DNA of 62,603 nucleotides. Origin: Bacillota bacterium. GTDB lineage: Bacteria; Bacillota; Clostridia; Christensenellales; Aristaeellaceae. A program made the position numbers and the translations under genes. The notes under the pieces were generated by a model. That model was not told the origin of the DNA and made no database searches. It worked only from the letters and a program-made list of their open reading frames with translations. Positions 42,091 to 51,178 of this stretch are shown here, piece by piece (position 1 is the stretch's first letter; each line of letters starts with the position of its first letter). The DNA lies in the NCBI GenBank assembly GCA_023416585.1, contig JAEZHM010000053.1, positions 1 through 62,603 of the forward strand. The letters run 5' to 3'.

Positions 42091-43141
42091 GCTGCTTCAC
42101 CTCCCCAAAGGATTTTGGTAACGTCAGCCTGTCAATCAGGGGTGTAGCCACATTCATGAACAGAATCGCGAAAGAACATCCTTCCGGATAAGTGGAGAAA
42201 GAGCGGATCACAAATAGCAGAACACCGCAGCCGACGCCCATGATGATCTTTCCTACGTCTGTCATCGGCGAGGTGGTATAATCGGTGGCCATGAAGATGG
42301 CACCCAGGAACAAACTTCCCGAAAGAATCTGGAACAAGGTATTGGAGAAAACCAGGCTCCAGGCAGCGGATGACACGTTGTTTACAGCCGTCATGTATTC
42401 CGGCAGCCTTGCGCCTTCCTTGATAAAATAGCATAAGGAAGCCGTAGCGATGAACGTGACGGGAATGCGCCAGTCCACCACGCGCCGCACAAGCAAATAT
42501 ACGAAGCCGATTAGCAGCGCAAGCTTGCTTGTTTCACCCAGCACACCCGGAACCTGCCCGATGAACAGGTTCCAAAGCGTGGTACCTGTAGTTAAGGACA
42601 GCGCTTGGCTGCCTGCGGCAGCGCCTTTTGCTATCATCAGCGGCGTGGCCTTGGAAACCGTATCAACTATATCCGGCGTAAGCCCAGCCAGGAATTTTCC
42701 CGGTGTGGGATCGGGGTAGCTGGACATCAAGGCCATCCAGGAAATAAACAGGATCGCACGGCCAGCCAGAGCTGGGTTCATAAAATTCTGGCCAAGGCCG
42801 CCGAAAATTTGCTTGACAAGCACGATAGCAAGAATGGAGCCGATGGCCGCCATCCACCAGGGCGCGTTGGCCGGCAGGTTGAACGCCAGCAGTATGCCCG
42901 TGACCACGGCGCTCATATCGGATATGGTAACCGACTGATGGGATTTCTTTTGATAATATGCTTCCGCAGCCACGGCGCTAACCACCGATACGGCAATTAG
43001 TATCAGTGCACGCAAGCCAAAGAACCAAACGGAGGCAATCGCGGCGGGGATCATAGCGATGCAGACATCTGCCATCAGCCGCCGGGTGGTGGCATTATCT
43101 CTCAGGTGCGGGGAAGAGGAAACGGTCAGGTTTTTAAGCAT
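42083..43141 (-). CDS. rnfD: Rnf complex flavin-binding membrane subunit RnfD
   Basis: 352 aa with about 9-10 membrane helices. The covalent FMN site of the family is S(G/S)AT-like; here VDTVSKATPLMIAKG puts the probable acceptor at Thr166. GGLGQNFMNPALAGRAIL (about 114-131) is a strongly conserved segment. The start overlaps the rnfC 3' end by 8 bases. The next gene is rnfE, without rnfG. Confidence 0.96.
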   Translation of the reverse strand: MLKNLTVSSSPHLRDNATTRRLMADVCIAMIPAAIASVWFFGLRALILIAVSVVSAVAAEAYYQKKSHQSVTISDMSAVVTGILLAFNLPANAPWWMAAIGSILAIVLVKQIFGGLGQNFMNPALAGRAILFISWMALMSSYPDPTPGKFLAGLTPDIVDTVSKATPLMIAKGAAAGSQALSLTTGTTLWNLFIGQVPGVLGETSKLALLIGFVYLLVRRVVDWRIPVTFIATASLCYFIKEGARLPEYMTAVNNVSSAAWSLVFSNTLFQILSGSLFLGAIFMATDYTTSPMTDVGKIIMGVGCGVLLFVIRSFSTYPEGCSFAILFMNVATPLIDRLTLPKSFGEVKQHG

Positions 43142-44498
43142 TTGCGCGCTCCCCTTTCTTCGCAGCCCGTGAACGTTTATCGGTGATGACCTTTTTGCTC
43201 ATACGGAAGCTTTGCACCAATTTTATTTTTGCAGGGCAGACATAAGAGCAGCATCCGCATTCGATGCAGTTCATCACGCTGGCTTTTTCAGCTTCGTCAT
43301 GCTTATCCGCCCTTGAATACTGGTTGAGCAGGAAAGGCATCAAAAGCATAGGGCAAGCCCTTGAGCAGCGGCCGCAGCGGATACAGTTGCCTTCCTTAGG
43401 CTCCACCGCTTCCTCGCCTAATGCCAGTATGCCTGAGCAGCTCTTTGTAACAGGAATGTCCATACGGCTTATGGCATGCCCCATCATGGGTCCGCCATAA
43501 ATAAACTTGCGTACGCCTTTTTGAAAACCGCCGGCTGCTTCTACCAGCGATCCCACGGTAGTGCCGATGCGCACGATGAAATTGCCGGGTTTTTCTACCA
43601 GACCGCCTACCGTTGCAACGCGGTCCACTATGGGCCGGCCTTCCCGTACAGCCCGGGAAACAGCTGCCAGCGTGCCGACATTCATGCAAATCACGCCCAC
43701 ATCAGCAGGCAGGCCACCTCGCGGTACGACTCTACGGGTGAGGGAATAAATCAATTGTTTCTCTCCGCCTTGCGGATAGCGCATAGGCAGAGCGCGTACT
43801 GTGACATCCTCCTGCTTTTTAGCCTGCTCCCGCATGGCTTCCACAGCATCCATCTTGTTGTTTTCAATGCCAATGATAACGCGGGAGATTCCCAACGCTT
43901 TTTTTACAAGAACCACGCCATCCATCACGACGGCGCTATGCTCCAGCATCAGCCGGTGGTCGGACGAAAGATATGGCTCGCATTCGGCCCCGTTAACGAT
44001 CAGCGTATCCACTTTCTTTTCAGGCGGAGGGGATAGCTTGACGGCGGTAGGAAATGTAGCGCCGCCAAGGCCCACGATGCCGGCATTTCGGACAATTTCC
44101 GCAAGCTCCTTGGCAGTCAAATGATCCTGGTTGGCGGCCGGCGTCAGAGGTATCCAGTTTTCTCGGAAATCATTGTCGATAACAACAGCTTGGGCGTTCA
44201 GTCCATTGGCCATAATGCATGGAGCCACCGCCACCACTGTACCTGAAACAGTGGCATGCACTGGTGCAGAAACAAAACCTGCGGCTTCACCGATGATTTG
44301 GCCGACTTTCACGTAATCTCCCTGCTTGACAACACACTTGCAGGGCACGCCAATGTGCTGCTGCAGGGGTAGGATGACCCGGGAAGGCGGGGGCAGCGCC
44401 TGTATTGGTTGTGCGCCTGTTACTGTTTTCCCGTTGACTTTTTCCAAAGGATGAATACCGCCCGGGAATAAATGAGAATGAGTACCTGTCACGGACAT
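43134..44498 (-). CDS. rnfC: Rnf complex NADH-binding subunit RnfC
   Basis: NAD(H) and FMN-binding soluble subunit, 454 aa from the ATG at 44498, which follows AAGGGAGG; an upstream ATG at 44519 would put this box inside the gene. The glycine-rich GLGGATFPTAVKL (about 147-159) and NGAECEPYLSSD (about 171-182) segments are family hallmarks. Two ferredoxin clusters, CIRCGRCSRACP and CIECGCCSYVCP, lie near the C-terminus. First gene of the cluster. Confidence 0.96.
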   Translation of the reverse strand: MSVTGTHSHLFPGGIHPLEKVNGKTVTGAQPIQALPPPSRVILPLQQHIGVPCKCVVKQGDYVKVGQIIGEAAGFVSAPVHATVSGTVVAVAPCIMANGLNAQAVVIDNDFRENWIPLTPAANQDHLTAKELAEIVRNAGIVGLGGATFPTAVKLSPPPEKKVDTLIVNGAECEPYLSSDHRLMLEHSAVVMDGVVLVKKALGISRVIIGIENNKMDAVEAMREQAKKQEDVTVRALPMRYPQGGEKQLIYSLTRRVVPRGGLPADVGVICMNVGTLAAVSRAVREGRPIVDRVATVGGLVEKPGNFIVRIGTTVGSLVEAAGGFQKGVRKFIYGGPMMGHAISRMDIPVTKSCSGILALGEEAVEPKEGNCIRCGRCSRACPMLLMPFLLNQYSRADKHDEAEKASVMNCIECGCCSYVCPAKIKLVQSFRMSKKVITDKRSRAAKKGERANA

Positions 44499-44541
44499 AA
44501 GTCCTCCCTTCGCCAGCATAAAAAAAGGGCTTGTGCTTTTG

Positions 44542-44558
44542 TGAAATTTACAATTTCA
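44542..44558 (-). promoter_or_regulatory. Palindrome in the rnf leader
   Basis: TGAAATT and AATTTCA flank TAC, a perfect 7-3-7 palindrome lying between the rnf promoter and the start codon. Its position suits a repressor operator. Half-sites TTGTGA (44539, plus) and TCACAA (44570-44575) recall Rex, but their spacing is wrong for a Rex site. Confidence 0.5.
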
Positions 44559-44580
44559 ACTTGAATTTATCACAAATATT

Positions 44581-44589
44581 ATTATATCA
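44581..44589 (-). promoter_or_regulatory. Extended -10 promoter of the rnf operon
   Basis: Minus-strand TGATATAAT between recN and rnfC, about 83 bases before the rnfC start. The -35 region is weak. Confidence 0.6.
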
Positions 44590-44628
44590 TACTTTACTGC
44601 TAGTTTTGAAAGTTAATTTATAGACAAA

Positions 44629-46353
44629 CTAAATTGAAATCCTTTGCTTTTCATGGACTAAACCAACTTTTAAATCAGACGATGCTTTCAGCATATTCCG
44701 AGCGTGCATAAGCCCGGAATCGTTTTCCGAACCGGTTCCGCCAATCATGCGGGCCAACTCACGCTCCCGCGTGGATTCGTTCAGTTCCGTAACATTTGTG
44801 AAAGTCCTATCCCCCTGCACGCTCTTTTCTACCAAGTAGTGATAATCGGCCATGGCCGCAATTTGAGGCAGATGTGTGACACACAAAACCTGGCGGTATA
44901 CCGAGATCATTGCTATCTTTTCCGCAACCACCTGAGCGATTTTACCGCTGATGCCCGTGTCAATTTCATCAAAGATCATAGTGGGTATCAGACCCTGCTG
45001 CGCGGCGATGGATTTGATGGCCAGCATCAGCCTGGATAATTCACCGCCGGAAGCGATCTTTGAAAGAGGCTTCAACGGCTCCCCCGGGTTAGGTGAGATC
45101 AAAAAGGCAACTTCATCCTCAGGCACATTTTGGGTGTCAGCGGGTAGAAACTGAACGGAAAACCGGGTCTTTTCCATGCCCAACTGCTTGAGTTGCTCCA
45201 TCATTTCCTGTTCAAACCAAGCTGCCAGATTCTTTCTGGAAATGGTCAGTGCATCCGCTTCCTTTGCATATTCCGCCAAGCGCTTCTTTTGAATGGCCTG
45301 CATTTGTTCCAGCGTTTCGTCCATGTGCTGGAAAGCGGCATACTCCTGACCTATTTTCTGGGCATAAGCAATCATATCTTCCACAGTGGGGCCATATTTG
45401 CGTTCAAGTCGGCGCAAAAGGTCCAGCCGGGCTTCCAACTGCTCATTCTTATCCGGATCAAACGCCGCACTTTCAGATAGGGTGCGTAATAGCAGTCCTC
45501 CGTCCTCCAACTCGTAGTAGAGGTCATTCAGCTTATTTAATAATTTCTCATATTCTGGATCCAGAGTTCTGATCCCATCCATAGCAGAAACAGCATCCTT
45601 TATTAAGGCCAGGGCGCTTAATTGCTTGCCTGATCCGGCATAAACATTCTCATAGGCACGATGGAGAGCAGATGAGATTTTCACGCTGTGGCGAAGTCTT
45701 TCCAAATCTCTGCGGAGTGTTTCTTCTTCCCCTGCCGAAAGTTTAGCCGCCTTCAATTCCTGCAGTTGAAAGCGCAGCATGTCCATCCGCTGCTCCCGTT
45801 GGCTGTTTTCGCTCAGGATACGGCGCAGTTCCTTTTCTCCGGTACGATAGGCCTCCAGCGCCGCGGCAGCCGCTTCCATTCTCAGCCGGTGCGTATCATC
45901 ACCAAAGCTATCCAGGAAAAGAAGGTGTTTATGCTCGTCCATCAGAAACTGATGCTCATGCTGGCCATGCACGTCGATGAGTGAGGCGGTAATATCCCGC
46001 AAAGCGGCAAGAGGCATCACAACGCCCAGCACACGGCATATATTCCTGCCGGAAATAGAGATTTCCCGGGAAATAGAAAGCAGATCGTCCTCCGCTTCCA
46101 TCTCCTGCTGGGATAGAAGCTCCTTCATTTTTGAGTTGTCATGGATATCGAACAGAGCCTCCACATATGCCTTTTCACAGCCGGTACGGATCAGTTCCCT
46201 ATCCGCACGCCCACCCAAAACCAGGTTGACGGCATCTACAATAATGGATTTTCCGGCTCCCGTTTCCCCGGTGAGCACATGAAAACCCTCGTGCAGCGAT
46301 ATGGTCAATTCTTCGATCAGCGCAACGTTCCGTATCGTTAAAGAAAGAAGCAT
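44629..46353 (-). CDS. recN: DNA repair protein RecN
   Basis: SMC-like ATPase for double-strand break repair, 574 aa. Walker A GETGAGKSI at about residues 30-38, central coiled-coil arms (about 155-350), the ABC-type signature LSRLMLAIKS and Walker B PTMIFDEIDTGIS in the C-terminal part. It follows argR, as in Bacillus, but a terminator with a long T-tract separates them. No SOS box is clear in the 64-bp gap. Confidence 0.97.
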   Translation of the reverse strand: MLLSLTIRNVALIEELTISLHEGFHVLTGETGAGKSIIVDAVNLVLGGRADRELIRTGCEKAYVEALFDIHDNSKMKELLSQQEMEAEDDLLSISREISISGRNICRVLGVVMPLAALRDITASLIDVHGQHEHQFLMDEHKHLLFLDSFGDDTHRLRMEAAAAALEAYRTGEKELRRILSENSQREQRMDMLRFQLQELKAAKLSAGEEETLRRDLERLRHSVKISSALHRAYENVYAGSGKQLSALALIKDAVSAMDGIRTLDPEYEKLLNKLNDLYYELEDGGLLLRTLSESAAFDPDKNEQLEARLDLLRRLERKYGPTVEDMIAYAQKIGQEYAAFQHMDETLEQMQAIQKKRLAEYAKEADALTISRKNLAAWFEQEMMEQLKQLGMEKTRFSVQFLPADTQNVPEDEVAFLISPNPGEPLKPLSKIASGGELSRLMLAIKSIAAQQGLIPTMIFDEIDTGISGKIAQVVAEKIAMISVYRQVLCVTHLPQIAAMADYHYLVEKSVQGDRTFTNVTELNESTRERELARMIGGTGSENDSGLMHARNMLKASSDLKVGLVHEKQRISI

Positions 46354-46369
46354 TCCATTTTCCTCCAGG

Positions 46370-46404
46370 AAAAAAAGAAAAATGCGTGGGATAATCCCCG
46401 CGCA
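46370..46404 (-). terminator. Terminator between argR and recN
   Basis: On the minus strand TGCGCGGG and CCCACGCA form an 8-bp stem with one mismatch, followed by TTTTTCTTTTTTT. It ends within 20 bases of the recN start. Confidence 0.8.
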
Positions 46405-46417
46405 TGTATTTCTGTTT

Positions 46418-46867
46418 TTAACGCATCATTTCCTGCATGCGAGAAAGTACAAGCTCCACTTCCTCATTATTCCTGATCACAAGAAAAATGGTGTTGTCCC
46501 CCGCCAGTGTACCAAGTATCTCCGGCCAATGAAGGTTGTCTACCGCTTCCGCCGCTACATTGGCGCTTCCTGACAGTGTCTTGATCACAATCATATTACC
46601 CGAATGGACCATGCTAAGAACCGACTCGGCAAACATGCGGATGAATCTGTCCGATAAACCGTGCTCCGCCTTGTCGGCCGTGGCATACTTGTAGGCGCCG
46701 CTGCCTGAAAGAACCTTCAGAAGCCGAAGCTCCTTGATGTCTCTGGACACGGTGGCCTGTGTTACCACAATGCCCTGCTTTTTTAGCTCCTCCGCCAGTT
46801 CTTCCTGCGTTTCGATGTCCTTTTTCCCGATAATGTCTAAAATGGCCACCTGTCTTACGGTCTTCAT
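46418..46867 (-). CDS. argR: Arginine repressor ArgR/AhrC
   Basis: Arginine-responsive regulator, 149 aa from the ATG at 46867, spaced 7 bases after AAGGAGG. N-terminal winged helix with the recognition segment TQATVSRDIKELRL at about 36-49. The C-terminal hexamerisation domain has GTLAGDNTIFLV at about 122-133, where arginine binds. No arginine genes lie nearby; its place between nadK and recN is the usual Firmicutes one. Confidence 0.97.
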   Translation of the reverse strand: MKTVRQVAILDIIGKKDIETQEELAEELKKQGIVVTQATVSRDIKELRLLKVLSGSGAYKYATADKAEHGLSDRFIRMFAESVLSMVHSGNMIVIKTLSGSANVAAEAVDNLHWPEILGTLAGDNTIFLVIRNNEEVELVLSRMQEMMR

Positions 46868-46893
46868 GATTTTTCCTCCTTGGTATGGCCTTA

Positions 46894-47742
46894 TTATCGG
46901 CTCCATTCGGTGAGTTTTTCGCGGACCAGTGTAAAAAAATGAGGCTTGTTCAAGCGAATCAGCTTACCCGTCTTCTCCGCGCATGTTACATATACCGTGT
47001 CCCGTCCGCCAAGCTTCACAGTGGTTTGCCCGTCGATGGAAAGATAAATCCCCTGGCCATCCTCACCATCCAGTTCAAGGCGCACAGTTTCCCTGGCGGA
47101 TACCACCACAGGCCTATGCTGAAGCGTGTGAGGGCAAATGGGCGAAATCACCATGCATTTTACATCCGGACTAATGACTGGGCCGCCAGCGGAAAGCGAA
47201 TACCCGGTGGAACCCGTGGGGCTTGCCACGATCACGCCATCGGCCACATAACGGCCAATAAGATCATCGGAGATATAAGCATTGACGGCGATCAGCCGGA
47301 AGCCACGGTTCACAACGGCATCGTTCAATGATAAAATAGGCATATCTTGATTAACCCTGACGGACAGGAGCATACGCTCCTCAATATAAAATGCGCCGTC
47401 ACATAGTTTTTGAACAGACTCGGCCAGTTGCTTGGGTTCTATCTCGGTAAGAAATCCCACCCTGCCCATGTTGATGCCAAGCAGCGGTACATCGGCCTTT
47501 ACTGCATATTGCATGGCTCTAAGCAAAGTTCCATCCCCGCCCAGGGATATTACGGCGTCGCAATCCGGCAAACCTTCCGATGGGTCGATTCCCACCAACT
47601 GCATATTCAGGTGTCTATTCATACAGGATTCCACGCATACCGATATGCCGGCGCCATGAAATACACCGACGACCCGCTCTACAACACTATTTGCAAGCGG
47701 CTTGGAGGGATGCATGGTCAGGAGGACCTTTTTAAACAGCAT
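46894..47742 (-). CDS. nadK: NAD kinase
   Basis: Phosphorylates NAD to NADP. 282 aa. Catalytic GGDGTLLRAM at about residues 69-78, NMGRVGFLTE at about 91-100, and the third motif VASPTGSTGYSLSAGGP (about 171-187). An independent promoter lies in the gap after tlyA. The gene ends 26 bases before the argR start. Confidence 0.97.
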   Translation of the reverse strand: MLFKKVLLTMHPSKPLANSVVERVVGVFHGAGISVCVESCMNRHLNMQLVGIDPSEGLPDCDAVISLGGDGTLLRAMQYAVKADVPLLGINMGRVGFLTEIEPKQLAESVQKLCDGAFYIEERMLLSVRVNQDMPILSLNDAVVNRGFRLIAVNAYISDDLIGRYVADGVIVASPTGSTGYSLSAGGPVISPDVKCMVISPICPHTLQHRPVVVSARETVRLELDGEDGQGIYLSIDGQTTVKLGGRDTVYVTCAEKTGKLIRLNKPHFFTLVREKLTEWSR

Positions 47743-47767
47743 GAATATCCCCTATCCTTGGTAATTC

Positions 47768-47796
47768 AGTATAGCATGGAATGCATAATCATTCAA
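47768..47796 (-). promoter_or_regulatory. Promoter of nadK-argR
   Basis: Minus-strand TTGAAT (47791-47796), 17 bases, TATACT (47768-47773) with TGC before the -10. It is 25 bases before the nadK ATG. Confidence 0.8.
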
Positions 47797-47804
47797 TGCA
47801 CATT

Positions 47805-48617
47805 TTATTTTTTTAGCGTGAAATGTGCCTCATCCACAACTTTTTTAATATATTCTCTTGAAATTTCGATCATATCTCCATGTTTCGATACGATATGTGC
47901 TAAAAACTCCACATTGCCCTCCGGCCCTGTAATAGGCGAAAACGTAAGTCCCTTTACATGCAAGCCAAAGCTTGGGGCAAAATCAACGATCTCCTCCAGT
48001 ACGGACTGATGTACTTGAGGATCCCGTACCACGCCCTTCTTGCCTACCCTATCCTTGCCCGCTTCGAACTGCGGCTTGATGAGTGTAAAAAATTGACCTG
48101 ATTCCCCCATGATCCCTGCGGCCACGGGCAGGATCAGCCGGATCGAAATAAAGGACACATCCATTACTGTAAGGGCAGGCCTTTTGTCAAACTGCTCCTG
48201 CTTTAAATACCGGGCATTTGTGCGTTCCATGACTGTGACCTTTTCATGGTTGCGCAGTTCCCAATCCAATTGCCCATACCCCACATCGATAGCGTATACA
48301 TGGGCGGCACCACGCCGCAAAAGCACATCAGTAAACCCACCGGTGGCTGCGCCGATATCCATAGCAACTAAACCACTTACATCGGCGCCAAATGTATCCA
48401 GTGCCTTTTCCAGTTTTAGGCCGCCCCGGCTGACAAAAGGGTGTACGCTGCCCCGGACCGACAGCGTTTCTTCTTCCGTCACGGTATCCGACGATTTTTG
48501 AATCTTGCGTAAATCTGCAAACACCAGCCCGGCCATAATTTGTGCCTGTGCCTTTTCACGGCTTTCGGCAAGGCCCCGCCTTACCAGTGCAACATCCGCC
48601 CGTTCCTTCAAGCTCAT
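47805..48617 (-). CDS. tlyA: TlyA-family rRNA 2'-O-methyltransferase
   Basis: 270 aa: an N-terminal S4 RNA-binding domain (about 1-60, ERADVALVRRGLAESREKA) followed by an FtsJ-like methyltransferase with the SAM motif AMDIGAATGGFTDVLL at about 85-100. Often annotated as hemolysin A, but the known activity of TlyA is ribose methylation of rRNA. The start overlaps the dxs stop by 4 bases. Same gene order as B. subtilis yqxC. Confidence 0.94.
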   Translation of the reverse strand: MSLKERADVALVRRGLAESREKAQAQIMAGLVFADLRKIQKSSDTVTEEETLSVRGSVHPFVSRGGLKLEKALDTFGADVSGLVAMDIGAATGGFTDVLLRRGAAHVYAIDVGYGQLDWELRNHEKVTVMERTNARYLKQEQFDKRPALTVMDVSFISIRLILPVAAGIMGESGQFFTLIKPQFEAGKDRVGKKGVVRDPQVHQSVLEEIVDFAPSFGLHVKGLTFSPITGPEGNVEFLAHIVSKHGDMIEISREYIKKVVDEAHFTLKK

Positions 48618-50488
48618 GACGCCGCCTTTCCCGAACCGTTCAGCGCCGTCTTGATCCTTGCGGCCATTTGCCCCGGTACAAGGCCCAAGGATGCCATCAG
48701 ATCATCCCGGCTGCCGTGACCTACAATCTTATCGGGAATACCGAACATCACAATCGGCTGAGGTAAGTGTGCGGCAATGCAATGCTCCGCTACTGCACTG
48801 CCAAAACCGCAGGTCAGCACATGCTCTTCCAGGGTGATGATAGGCGTCCTGTGGAGCTTTTTGAGCATTTCATCATCCAAAGGCTTGATGGTGGAGGCAT
48901 TCACCACCATAGCGCCAATATGATGCGAGCTCAAAATTTTTGCGATTTCCAGTGCCGCAGGCACCATGGTTCCCACAGCCAGCAGAGTACAATCCGCTCC
49001 GTCCAGCATGACCTCCCATCTGCCGGGTGTGAAAGCCGTTAATGGATGCTCCTCCATCATAATGGACTTTCTGGGATAACGGATAGCGCAAGGAGATGTC
49101 ACCGTGCGCGTCCACTCCATCATCAAGCGCAATTCCTGCTCATCCCTGGGCGCCAGAATCGTAATATTCGGCATATGGCGCAGGAATGCAATGTCATAGA
49201 TGCCGTGGTGGGTAGCTCCATCCTCCCCCGCAAGACCTGCCCGGTCCAAAAGAAGGCATACAGGTAAATTCTGCAAGCAGACATCATGCAGCACCTGATC
49301 ATACCCACGCTGCAAAAAAGTAGCGTACACCGCAAAGTAAGGCCGCATACCACCCAGGGCCAGGCCTGCTGCCTGTGTTACAGCATGCTGCTCTGCAATA
49401 CCCACATCCAGCATTCTTGTGGGGAAAGCATTCGCAAACAGATGCATCCCCGTGCCGCCGGGCATGGCTGCGGTTAGAACGATAGTCTTCTCCTCCTGGG
49501 AAGCTGAACGTATCAGTTCCTGCGCGGCAATTTCCCCATAGGATGGGCGGCTAGGCTGCTTTCGCATTTCCCCGCTATCCATGAAAAATGGGGGCGTGCT
49601 ATGAAATGCCTCTGTCTTTTTTTCCGCCTGCTGGTACCCATATCCTTTGCGTGTAATGCAATGAATCAAAACTGGCTCATCAAACTCCTTGGCCCGGGCG
49701 ATGGTATATTCCAGGTTTTGCAGATTGTGGCCGTCAATGGGTCCCAGATAATGAAAGCCCAGCGCAGCAAAAAAGCCTTCATCCACCACCAGGCCTTTTA
49801 AGGCATTCTTGATGATGGTCAGAACGCGCTGGATCTTCGGCCCGGCTACAGGCAGCCGCTTAAGGCTTTTCTCTACGGCCCGTTTGGCCTTATTCCATCC
49901 ACGGCTGGCGCGCAGGTTCGTAAGGTGCGTTGCCAACGCGCCAACATTGCGGGCAATGGACATTTCATTGTCATTCAGCAGCACAATCAGCCGCGTTTTG
50001 CTGTTGCCGGCATCATTCATGGCTTCATAACAAAGGCCGCCAGTCAGCGCACCGTCACCCACAATGGCCACTACATGATGTTTTTGATCCTGCATGTCCC
50101 TGGCGCGGGCGAATCCTAACGCGGCGGATATAGCCGTGGAGGCGTGTCCCGTTTCAAAGCAGTCGTATTCACTTTCTTCCCGCTTTGGAAACCCACTAAG
50201 ACCGCCTGAACGACGCAGCGTGGAAAATGCAGCATACCTTCCGGTAAGCAGCTTATGCACATAGCATTGATGACCTACGTCAAATAGAATTTTATCCTCC
50301 GGGGCGTTGAACATGCGGTGAACGGCCAAAGTCAATTCTACAACACCAAGGTTGGATGCCAGATGGCCGCCGTTGTGCGCCACCGTCATAACAATTTCCC
50401 GGCGTATTTCCTCCGCCAGTTCCGAAAGCTCCTTATAGGAGCATAGCTTGATGTCGGCAGGTGTCTTTATTTGTGAAAGATGTACCAT
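48614..50488 (-). CDS. dxs: 1-deoxy-D-xylulose-5-phosphate synthase
   Basis: First enzyme of the MEP isoprenoid route, joining pyruvate and glyceraldehyde phosphate with thiamine diphosphate. 624 aa from the ATG at 50488 behind AAGGAG. The substrate-site His is in AHNGGHLASNLG; the ThDP motif GDGALTGGLCYEAMNDAG is at about 150-167; the second domain begins near TAAMPGGTGM. It provides the precursor of the dimethylallyl group used by MiaA. xseA, xseB and ispA, which usually precede dxs, are absent. Confidence 0.97.
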   Translation of the reverse strand: MVHLSQIKTPADIKLCSYKELSELAEEIRREIVMTVAHNGGHLASNLGVVELTLAVHRMFNAPEDKILFDVGHQCYVHKLLTGRYAAFSTLRRSGGLSGFPKREESEYDCFETGHASTAISAALGFARARDMQDQKHHVVAIVGDGALTGGLCYEAMNDAGNSKTRLIVLLNDNEMSIARNVGALATHLTNLRASRGWNKAKRAVEKSLKRLPVAGPKIQRVLTIIKNALKGLVVDEGFFAALGFHYLGPIDGHNLQNLEYTIARAKEFDEPVLIHCITRKGYGYQQAEKKTEAFHSTPPFFMDSGEMRKQPSRPSYGEIAAQELIRSASQEEKTIVLTAAMPGGTGMHLFANAFPTRMLDVGIAEQHAVTQAAGLALGGMRPYFAVYATFLQRGYDQVLHDVCLQNLPVCLLLDRAGLAGEDGATHHGIYDIAFLRHMPNITILAPRDEQELRLMMEWTRTVTSPCAIRYPRKSIMMEEHPLTAFTPGRWEVMLDGADCTLLAVGTMVPAALEIAKILSSHHIGAMVVNASTIKPLDDEMLKKLHRTPIITLEEHVLTCGFGSAVAEHCIAAHLPQPIVMFGIPDKIVGHGSRDDLMASLGLVPGQMAARIKTALNGSGKAAS

Positions 50489-50528
50489 AGTACTCCTTGT
50501 TTTCCATGATTGTCCTGAAAGCAAATCA

Positions 50529-50557
50529 AGTATAGCATAGATTATGTGCAAGTACAA
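50529..50557 (-). promoter_or_regulatory. Candidate promoter of dxs-tlyA
   Basis: Minus-strand TTGTAC (50552-50557), 17 bases, TATACT (50529-50534) with TGC before the -10, right after the terminator of the preceding gene. Confidence 0.65.
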
Positions 50558-50564
50558 ACGGCAT

Positions 50565-50594
50565 AAAAAAGCCGGCGCGGATTACCCTGCCGGC
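50565..50594 (-). terminator. Terminator after the small membrane protein gene
   Basis: GCCGGC repeated at 50589-50594 and 50571-50576 forms a 6-bp stem, followed on the minus strand by TTTTTT. Confidence 0.88.
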
Positions 50595-50606
50595 CACTTC
50601 ATCCGC

Positions 50607-51170
50607 TTATTCAAACCTGCGGGCATAGCTGCCGATCACGGGCAGCTCATAGGCAAACCCCCTATAGGCATGAAGCGCCATTTGTACCTTCAGGTATATG
50701 GTTGCCAGCAGCAGCACAGCAAACAGCAGCCAGAAGATGACTGCAATGACGATGCCCAGGAACGGTATGATACGGAACAGTGTTCCTACAATCAGCAAAA
50801 CAACAGATACGCTCAAAAAGCCGCCGGTCAGCGCAATGGACTGAACGGAAATGCGCCGCACAGCGTTACTGCGCCGGTCGGCCACATACAGGAAAAAGGC
50901 AAACAAGCCACAGAAAGCCGCCAGTGTGCATGTTAGGTTGATCGCCTGGCTGGTGGACACTTGCTCCGGTTCCGTTTGCCCCTCACCGTAAGGCTGCTCA
51001 TCATAAGGTTGTTGATCCCCATAGGGCTGTTCCTCTTCATAGGGCGGTTCTTCTTCATAGGGTTCTTCTCCATATGCTTCCTGCGGATCCTCCTCATAGG
51101 GCGGATCCTGCGGTCTGCCATAAGCCTGATAATTACTCTGGGAATATGCATTGCGCTCTGTACGCCGCAT
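50607..51170 (-). CDS. Small membrane protein with acidic PYEEE-type repeats (DUF4870-like)
   Basis: 187 aa. Residues about 20-70 are a repeat-like run of Pro, Tyr, Glu, Gln and Asp (EEPYEEEPPYEEEQPYGDQQ). After it come three or four membrane segments (about 80-165), and the end is AYRGFAYELPVIGSYARRFE. The membrane part, with its RRISVQSIAL start and final A..G..YELPVIG, resembles DUF4870/Tic20-like proteins. Function unknown. It lies 8 bases after the ddl stop, so it is probably the last gene of that unit. Confidence 0.8.
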   Translation of the reverse strand: MRRTERNAYSQSNYQAYGRPQDPPYEEDPQEAYGEEPYEEEPPYEEEQPYGDQQPYDEQPYGEGQTEPEQVSTSQAINLTCTLAAFCGLFAFFLYVADRRSNAVRRISVQSIALTGGFLSVSVVLLIVGTLFRIIPFLGIVIAVIFWLLFAVLLLATIYLKVQMALHAYRGFAYELPVIGSYARRFE

Positions 51171-51178
51171 AGATTACC

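Noticed and set aside
44539..44575. A Rex operator before rnf
   Set aside because: TTGTGA and TCACAA are present but 25 bases apart, not in the compact 18-bp Rex arrangement.
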